Below are positions 36,201 through 45,200 of a stretch of 64,000 bases of DNA, in pieces. A model generated the notes under the pieces. It saw only the letters and a list, made by a program, of their open reading frames with translations, was not told the DNA's origin and did not search any database. The stretch is from Giardia muris. Taxonomy: Eukaryota > Fornicata > Diplomonadida > Hexamitidae. The position numbers were made by a program, and so were the translations under genes. Positions within the stretch are counted from its first letter, which is position 1, and each line of letters opens with the position of its first letter. The stretch spans positions 1,054,001 through 1,118,000 of the forward strand of contig CM016929.1 of assembly GCA_006247105.1 (NCBI GenBank), written 5' to 3'.

Positions 36201-39200
36201 ATCATCCTTCGAAGCATCGTGACGTACACCTATAATACGTTTTCGCGCGTCCTGAGCTGTGTCAACAGCATCGAGGACGTCTTCGCGATCCGCGCGATGT
36301 TCTACTACTTCCTTCTACGGCTGGGGATCGTCGACGTAGTACGACGACCCCTCCAATCAGACTTTCTCGAGACCAATCTTCGGGACATCTCCCGCTTCCA
36401 AGGGGATGCGGAGGCGGTGATGAACGAGCGCATCATTCGGATCAATGAGTTCAGCGGTTATACCAGCGGTGCCGGCCCGATGGCGCAGATTGGAACCTTT
36501 GGCTATCTTCTCAACCTTTCTTTAACTCAGACGTCTGGGTTTTCTGGCCTCGAGCAGGTCCTCTCTCCTGAACAGCTTTTCATCATTGAGCATTATCGTA
36601 AGACCTTCAAGGAAGAGCGGCAAATCGCCATGCAGACTCCAGAACAGCCATATGAGGTGCGTACTGAGGTTCCCCCACCTCCAGCGAACGCTGATGACGT
36701 TCAGCTCGCCTTTGCGCGCCAGGCGGTCCAGAACTCCCTACAGTGCGCGTTCTATGGGAAATACGCGTCCAATAACAAGACGTTCCTTGCAGACGAGATT
36801 TGGCCCTTCCCAGACGTCGCGGGATTCGCGACGACGGACTTCCAGGCGATCACAGAGGTCATGAAGAGCATGCAAGGGAGTGGGCGTTCACCGGAGACCA
36901 ACGCTCAAGCGGTTCTCGAAAGGCATAGCGAAGGGGCGATCCCACAGCTCGGTCTTGGGTTTTGTGGGTCACTCTCGTTCGACCTCACTCCTACCTTTGC
37001 TCTTAATGCTTTGTTCACTCCCTCAGACCACTTCACGGCCTTTGCGAATATCACCGTCCCAATTGTCGCGGCCCTTTGGAATGCTTGTTCGCTTTTCACT
37101 ACGATCTTCGGAAATGGGAAAATCCATCTTCAAAAGGGGCCTGGAACCTATACGAAATGGTTGGCACGGAAGTATGCAGATTCCCTTAAGCAGCTTCGGA
37201 ATCCTGAGACTGATAAGGTCGCCTTGCACGGGCTCGGCGCACTGGCCGCCTTGGTACAATATGAGCGCGACTCGGACGTGCTTGATAGTGCACTCGCCAA
37301 TCAGTTGAGGACAAACCTTGGGAACATCCCCATCGACTATTCGGGCGTCCCTATGACGCTGACGACGCGCATCTTCACAGAGTTCATGGAGCATACGCTC
37401 TCCGGGCTTCCTAAAGACCTCCCTTCAAAGCTATCCTTCAGGGGCCATGATCTTGCAAGGATCAACTCGGCGGAAACCTGCTTCGGCTATATCGATTATT
37501 CTGGTGGACTGAACACGAATCAGAAGTCAGCAGACTATAACACATTCACTTTTCAGGCCGAGTTCCGCCTTTACGAATTCGGGTTCGGAGTACTTCGGAA
37601 CGTCCATGATGTGAGCGATCGAACACTTCTTGAGCGGGATATTCACGGTATTGCCGAGCGCTTTCTGCATAACAAGTACACGTCTCTCAAGGCCATTAAG
37701 AAGAAGGCAAACCTTGAGCACCAGAAACTCCTTCGAGACCGTGAGGATGCTATGTTCACCCGTCTGATGCCACATGTCCGTTCGCGTGATTCTGATAACC
37801 AGAACAATGCAGATGCCGTAGAGCTACGGAAACTTGCACGGCCTCAACCGGAGGATCCATACATGTCATCGGATGAGGACGATGGTGTTCCAGTCTGGAT
37901 CTCTCCGGAGGAGGCTGAGACCGATGATTCAGATTCAGAAGGTGGTGAGAAGGATCAGATGAATGCGGCAGAACGAATCCAACGTGGGCTTCCCAGGTCC
38001 TTGCACCTGACCTCTGCAGACCGCCTTTATGTCGAGTCCCATCTCCTTCAGCTTGACTCAGGAGAGTCGACGTCTGTACAGAACGTGGCGACGAATCCCG
38101 TGCACTTCAGCCCGCATCACTGCGCGCTGATCGTTGCGATGGGGTGCGCGATGCTTACGCCCTCATCGGTGTGCTTGACGGGTCCTTCGGGGAGTGGGAA
38201 GACGACGATCATGAAGGCCGCAAAGCTAGTCATGCGAGATCTTATCGCCCCAGAGTTTTTCCTTCTCACAGATGGGCACTCGGAGTCGACGGTTCAAGCA
38301 TTGATCCGGACGATTGCGGCGCGGTGCTTACAAAGGAACTATGTCACGGCTGCACGGGCGCGACTTCTGGGGAACTCCGCCCTTTCCGAGCGTGATGACT
38401 ACGTTCTTGATTACACCGACACTTATTGTTATCCGTCACTCCACCTTCATTGCTCCGACATCCGGGATGACGCCCCAGTTGATGGGCATCTTGCTCTACT
38501 TCTTCGAGACCATATGGTGCACTTGGATGAGGGGGGGACGGTTCCAAGTCCGATCTACATTGATGCACCGTTCGACTTGAAGTCAGGCGTCATGACACTA
38601 TCGGACATCTCTTTGCTTGTCGAAGGGACGTCACGTAACCCGTTGGTCAAGTTCTGCAGTCTGACCGCGGAGATGCCAGCACAGACCGAGTCGTTCCTCG
38701 TTGGACTTTACCGCCGCAGCTTTCCACAGCAACCCGAGCTATGGTTCTACCAGTACGTCAGCGGCTTCTTCCTTGCTCGAGGCTCCTTCCCCGAGAGCCT
38801 CACAGACACGTACCCCATCTTCTGCAATATGGTCAACAACCTCATCTCCGCCATCCTCTCGGGCGGGAGCCTTAGCGAAGGGCTCCAGAAGCTGATCAGT
38901 GAGGCGGATGACCAGGCGCGCATTGACGGCCTGACAGATGAATCGGAGCCGAGCATAATAACGCTCCTCCGCCGGAATGGCGACTCATTCATCGGGCGCA
39001 CTGGTGTCCATACCCTCTTCGGCGCTCTTCGTGGTATGCCTCAGATCGGCCATAACGAGATGACGGATATCGGAGAACGCTTCGCTTCCTTATGCTTCCT
39101 TGGCTACCTCGACAGTACTGGGCTCGAGCCTGCAGTCCCGGAGGCCGCTCTTCAACAACAGCAGGCGCAGCCTCAACCGCCACAACAACCGCAACAGCAG

Positions 39201-42200
39201 CCGCCATCGGTCCATATAGTCGAGCCTGGGGCAGTGAAACACGGAGGTTCAGGGCGACGCACGAAGGATATCTCAAAACCAGCGCTCAATGTCGCCAAGC
39301 GTGATGAAGGGCCTTGGTCAGACGTCAAGGCGGCGTTATTGACGCGCTTTGCTCTCTATCCATCATGGGAGGCCTATCTCATCAATCGCTCCATCCATCT
39401 CGGCAGAAAGTTGATTGGAGAGGCTCCCAAGACGGTGTTCGAGCCAGCCGCGTCGCCTCTCACACGTTATATTCCGATCAACAGGCTTCTAAATCCGACG
39501 ATGACTGGAAGTTATTTAGGACATGTGGATGGGATCATTGACGAGCGACCCGCCCTCCTCTCGCTTTCCTATCACACGATCAATGCATTCTGGTTTGCGC
39601 ACATGCTCCTCCTTGTGCGTGCCCTACCCACCTTTGACCCATTCCTCGTCGGCCGCGTCTTTCATACGTTCTTGTATGTACGCTCGATCCGAGAGTTAAA
39701 TCAGGCGCGATTCCAGACCATCATCCGACACCCTCAGTATACTAGGCGTGCTGGGGCGCTATCGGGCTTGCAAAGCGGTGATCCCTTCCATGCTGCACGG
39801 ATGAACATTGCAAAGCGTGCCGTCCCCTTTTCAGGGAAGATCTATGTCTCCATGCACCGTGGGAAGACGAACCTGGCGAAGAAGGGAATCAGTCAGGAGT
39901 TGCTGGATTACATGGACTCAATGGCCATTGCCGAAAACAGAGCTTGGAACCGGACTCTTAGAAAAGCCACCTCTTCACTCGTCGTCGAGGATGGGGTCTC
40001 AGCGGCTGACGAAACGTTGCTGCGCATAGAGATGTTGAACCAAGCGCGAGTCCGTCGAGCGCGAACCCAAGGTCTTGAGGTGATGTGTCTTCCACTCGCC
40101 GCCCTTCTTGCACTTCGCCCTTCAAAGTGCATTCTCTCAGTTATCAATGGAACAAACACTTGCTACGACGCCATCGTGTCCAGCTTCCTTGCGATCTCCG
40201 GCTTCGAACTTCTGACCATAGAACGTCTTCGCTCACTCGACACGCTTGCGGCACAGGGGACCATTCTCATTGACCTGGTCGCTCTCACGCAGGCCGGAAA
40301 CCCCATTAAGAATTACTTGATGGAGATGATCTCATCTGTCGTGCATGACAGTAATGATGCGGAGTTCCTCCTTCTGATCACTATTCTCAGACTTTCCATG
40401 GCTCTTGCGCTCGGGGTGCACCCCACAACCATCTATCCGGTTCAGAAGGTTCCACGAGATGTCACCAACGGGTTCATCACTTGGAGCTGTTTGAATAGCG
40501 GGTTGCCGTATCGAGTCGTCGGGAATGGGCGTGATCTCGCACTTTTGCCAGCCAAGCTCAACTCCTGGTCGGGATTAAGAGGAAAGTCAGTTGAAATGCT
40601 TCGTCAGGACCGTAAGGAAAAGCTTTCGAGCTTTCTTCTTCCGGCGGCACATGACATTGTTGTGACTGCACCGCGCTCTCTCCTGATCTCCTCGGCATCT
40701 GGGAATACGCCGGTTTACGAGCTACTTGCTCGTACCATTGAGCCCCTATGCACCATGGATGGACTTTTCTCGGCGGAGGAGGCTCTCGCAGTGTGTACAC
40801 TCGCCTGCGCTTCTGTTGGGCTTCGAATCACGCCGGATCGTCGTTTCCTTCCGGGCCTTCTTTCCCTCAATTTCACCCTTATCGTTGTTGACGACTTACC
40901 TCTTGGATCTCAGACGTCCACCCTTCCGACTGGGCGTGTCGTCCTTGAAGCCCGCTCCTATTCGGACTATCTTCGAATCCCCTACTTCAACTCGATCAAA
41001 TCTCCCGCCTTCGAACTTCTGCGTCACCTTAGCATGGGGCTCAGGACGTTTCGGCAGGAACAGACGAATACCAACAAGGGGACGACTCAGGATGCCCAGA
41101 AGATGCTGCTGGCCTCGAATAGCAACGTCACGGCTAGGCGCCAGGAGCTACGCCTGAACCTTCTCGAGCACCACTTCACGGACATCTTGAGTATATTCAA
41201 GCTTTCGCGCTGCGGAATCCCCGCAGACCCTCCCAACCGCGTTTTCCGGCGTGGGAATACGGCCCGCCGCGTCTTCCTCGCAACATTCAAGTACACGTAC
41301 GTCGTCGCCGCGCATTCCATCTACGCTTTCGCGTTCCGCTTCACACGGGCTCCGATCCCAACCATCGTCAGGTTTACCCGGCTTTGTGCTCGTCTCACAG
41401 ACCTCATCTACCAGCGGCTCGACAGCTTCTTCGGGTGCATCGAGACACTCAACATGGCGCTCATGGCCTTCGAGGGCTTCGCCGCCTCCAGTAAGACGAA
41501 GTGCCGTGTTCTCGACCTGACCCGGCTCAGCTCGGACCTTATTTCGCGGATAGTTGCGAGTGCCGTAGCGGCGGTCGAGCGGCAGCAGTCGGCTGGAAAG
41601 GCCTTTCAGAGCGCGTATGCGGACAGGACCCGGAACCTCCAGGCGGCAGTTGCGGAGGCCGTGGTAACCCGAGACATCTTGTACTCGATTATGGAGGCAC
41701 TTAAGGTCGAGATCCGCCTATATGAGGCCATCGTTCAGGTCGGGTATCTTGATGCCATCCTCTGCGCCGCGTACCTCTGCTTTTCACAGACTGAGTGCTT
41801 ACCAGAGGACGTGTGTTACCAATGCCTACTCAATGGGGATTGCGGGGACGTCACAGCCTCTCTTCGACACTATATAGGATTGGCGAAGGAGGGGACCATC
41901 GTGAGCGCCTTCACGGCTGCAATGGTCGTCATCCTGAACTCGTCTAGCATCGAGGCACGTGTTCCGCTGTTCAAGAAGACTCAGGAGGCTTTACTCCAGG
42001 ACCATGGGGTGGTAGGGATTCTTGGGAGTGTTCCGGGACGCCCCTTCTTCCTTAGCCATATGTTATCGGTCCTGTCGCTGGACACGCCGATGTTTATAAT
42101 CATGAAGGCCTTGAATATCGCCTGGAAGCCTAGAGATCCCGAACAGGTGGTGCTAAATAGTGCCGCGATCTACGACCTTGTGGGAACTCAACTCTATGTT

Positions 42201-45200
42201 GTAACGCATACTGCTGGCCTCGCGACCGCCGCACTCCTTGAGGGGCTTCATAAGGGCTATCGTGGACACGTTTTTGTCCAAGACACCAAGAAGGTGCTCG
42301 AAAACCTGGCCGATAACACGATGGCGACTAACATCACGAACCTCTATCTGAAGCGCGTCATTCGAGTCGATCTGACGTCTCCTCCAGATGAGTTCAAGCG
42401 TGCACTTCAACTTGATAATCATGATGTGGCTGATTCCGCACTTCGTGAAGGTGGAGGAGAGATGTCAAACCCTCTCGACGTCGAAGACCCGGAGGCGTTG
42501 GTTAATCCATGCGTTGTGTTCGAGGGCATTCCCAAGTACTCCAGAGTATGTTTGATCCACAACTTCGGAGCACCGACGGCGAATCTTGCGAATATCAGCG
42601 TCCTGCGCTCAATCTACTTCGGCAATAGCGAGTCGAGGATGTCTCTTATCTTCGAGCTGCATCCGGGGGTAGATTTCATGACCGCTGCCACTCGGTCGAG
42701 GCTGTTGACGCAGGACGCCATCGACCGATTCAGCGCGCTGGTCCCGATCTACTACTCGCGAACGCCACCCGAGACCGGGGAGGATCAAGACCATCTGGAA
42801 AACATGACTCTCTACATTTCGAGCCTCATCACCGAGGCCCTGTTTGGAGAACGGACCTCTGGACGCGCCTTCATCGAGAGTTTCTTCAGCCACGTTGTGA
42901 CCCTGAGCATTGGGCTCTTCAATCTTGCTCGAGTCCTCAGCGGATATCTTACCAGTATCGCCCCCGGTTGTGACAGCCTAAATAGCCTGTACAGCGCTAG
43001 TGTCGTCCCGGAGCATGCGGCACGTATGGTGCAGGTCTTGAGCTTCAGTCTGAAGTCTCCCGAGGCTAAGGAGGCACAGCTTCAATCCTTGGGCCATATC
43101 ATCCGTCTAGGGGCTTCTGTCACGCACCCGGCCATCGTCAAGCACGCCTTTATCGCGGCTGCCGTTGAGGGCAAGGTGACTAAGCTCGACATCGATACGG
43201 AGTTCAATATAGCCTGTCTCGAATATGCGGTCGTCATGACTACCGGCGCGCAGATCGCCCGCAGCGTCGCTAACGGGATTGCCATCGTTGTTGCAGTCAT
43301 GGAAGAGCTTTCGGCGGTCCACTTCCCGGCCACGATCTTCATATCGAACGAATTACTCGATGACCTGAAACATCGGCTTCAGGTTGCCTCGCAACGGTAT
43401 TCTGGGATGCTCCTTCAGAAGTACAGTGCTGAACCATTGCCGATCCCAAAGGAGCAGATGGTCGCTAAAAAGCTTGTGAGTCTTCGATTATATCGCCCAA
43501 TGATACACGCCGTGCGTGAGAACCCCGCTGGGATCAAGAACTTCCTTTCGGCGACGATTATGCCGCGCCTCAACGAACAGATCTTTAGGCTCGTTGACCC
43601 ACGGATGGGAGCGGCTCTTCAATGCATTCTTTCCGTGCTCTTCTTCTCGACGGTTGACATCTTCGGAGGTGGTGCTGGAGGTGACCAGGAGAATAGCAGC
43701 ATGCGCCGGGCGTGCGCGCAGCTCTTGGCGGGGAGGTGCGTCATCCGCGATATGGTTCGGATGGCGACGTCGCAGCAGCTAGCGAACGCCTTCCTCCTCG
43801 AGAGCCGGTTCTCGGTCCTCAACCGATACACGAAGCAGCAGCTGGCCGCCATTGAAAAGTATGGAAGTGTCACGGAGATAATTCCCGAGATCTGCACGAT
43901 CAGCCCTCGGATCACGTATGCGTGGCTGGTGGTGACCATCCTGTCGCGGTATAACTCGGTCGTGGCCGAGGCCCTCCCTTGGTTCGCCCAGAATCACAGC
44001 TCTTTTGTGGCCTTGGCCCTGACCGATAAGCCCTTGCTTGCCGCCCTGGCTTATTATGCGCAACAGCAACAACAGAGCGCGCCCAAACGTCCGGGGATGG
44101 AGCGCCTCTTACCAAAGGTCCACCAGGAGGCATTGAAGAAGAACGCCATCGTCAACCTCCCTCCAAACATGATTACGCCGACGGGAATCGTCATCTTCGC
44201 CATGTATTGCATCCATATCGTCCTTCGACCAGAGCAGATCACTGAGGCCGGAGAGGACGTTCTAACCTTCATGTCCGCCCTTGTTGGAGATTCCCCGACC
44301 TTATTGTACAATAGGGTTTGCTCAAATGCGTCTTTGGGGACGTCCGGGATCAACCACTCGCCAATAAAGGCGCTCCTTCCACCAAAGGCGTCTGAGACCC
44401 CAGATTCCTCCGATTCTAAGCCCAGTTTGACTCCCAAGCAGAGAATTGTCAACGAGATCCAGCCTGGCTTCGAGTGCTTGTTACGATTTGTCTCTTGTGA
44501 CCCTACCGGCTTCCGATTCCCTGAGAAGCTGATCAGTGACGACTTCTTCTCTCTCTTCGAGATGGCAGACACGGTCTTCGATACCTACGAGTTTCTTCGG
44601 CTCCCCTCGACCACCTCATCCGCCTTGGCCTGCGGGTTGATCTTTTACGATAGCTGTATTGCTGTCGAGACGGTTCTTCAGTTTGTCTTGTTACATACTC
44701 GTAGGGACGAAACGCCCATTCGTCTTCTCAAACTACCAACGCTTGCGGACTTCCTCGGGTCGATCGTCATCCTACCGATTGAGATGGCGTTGGGTGGATA
44801 CGTCCTCATGGACCGTCTGATGGAGCAACTGATCAAACATAGCGTTGCGTCCGAGCACGGGTCTATCAAACCCTTCTTCATCCTCGTCTCGTCCTGCATC
44901 TGTGGGGAGAGCATGTTATATCCGCCACGTGCGGGACGAGTTCGTATGACCCTTACGCACAAGCTCGGGTCAATCGGCGCACTCAAACGCTTCATCGACT
45001 TCGCGCACCCAACGTCCTTCTACTTGCGGATGCCCACGTCGCTTGTCACGGGCTTCACGCATACCTTCTGTTTGGCGGTTGCGATCACGTCGATGAATCT
45101 CCGAACCATTTGGAATCGTGAGGCCATTCCAGAGGTGGCATTACCACTGAACTTTACGATCTCGTTGCGTGGACTTGTCATGCATTGCTTCCGTCAGGCC

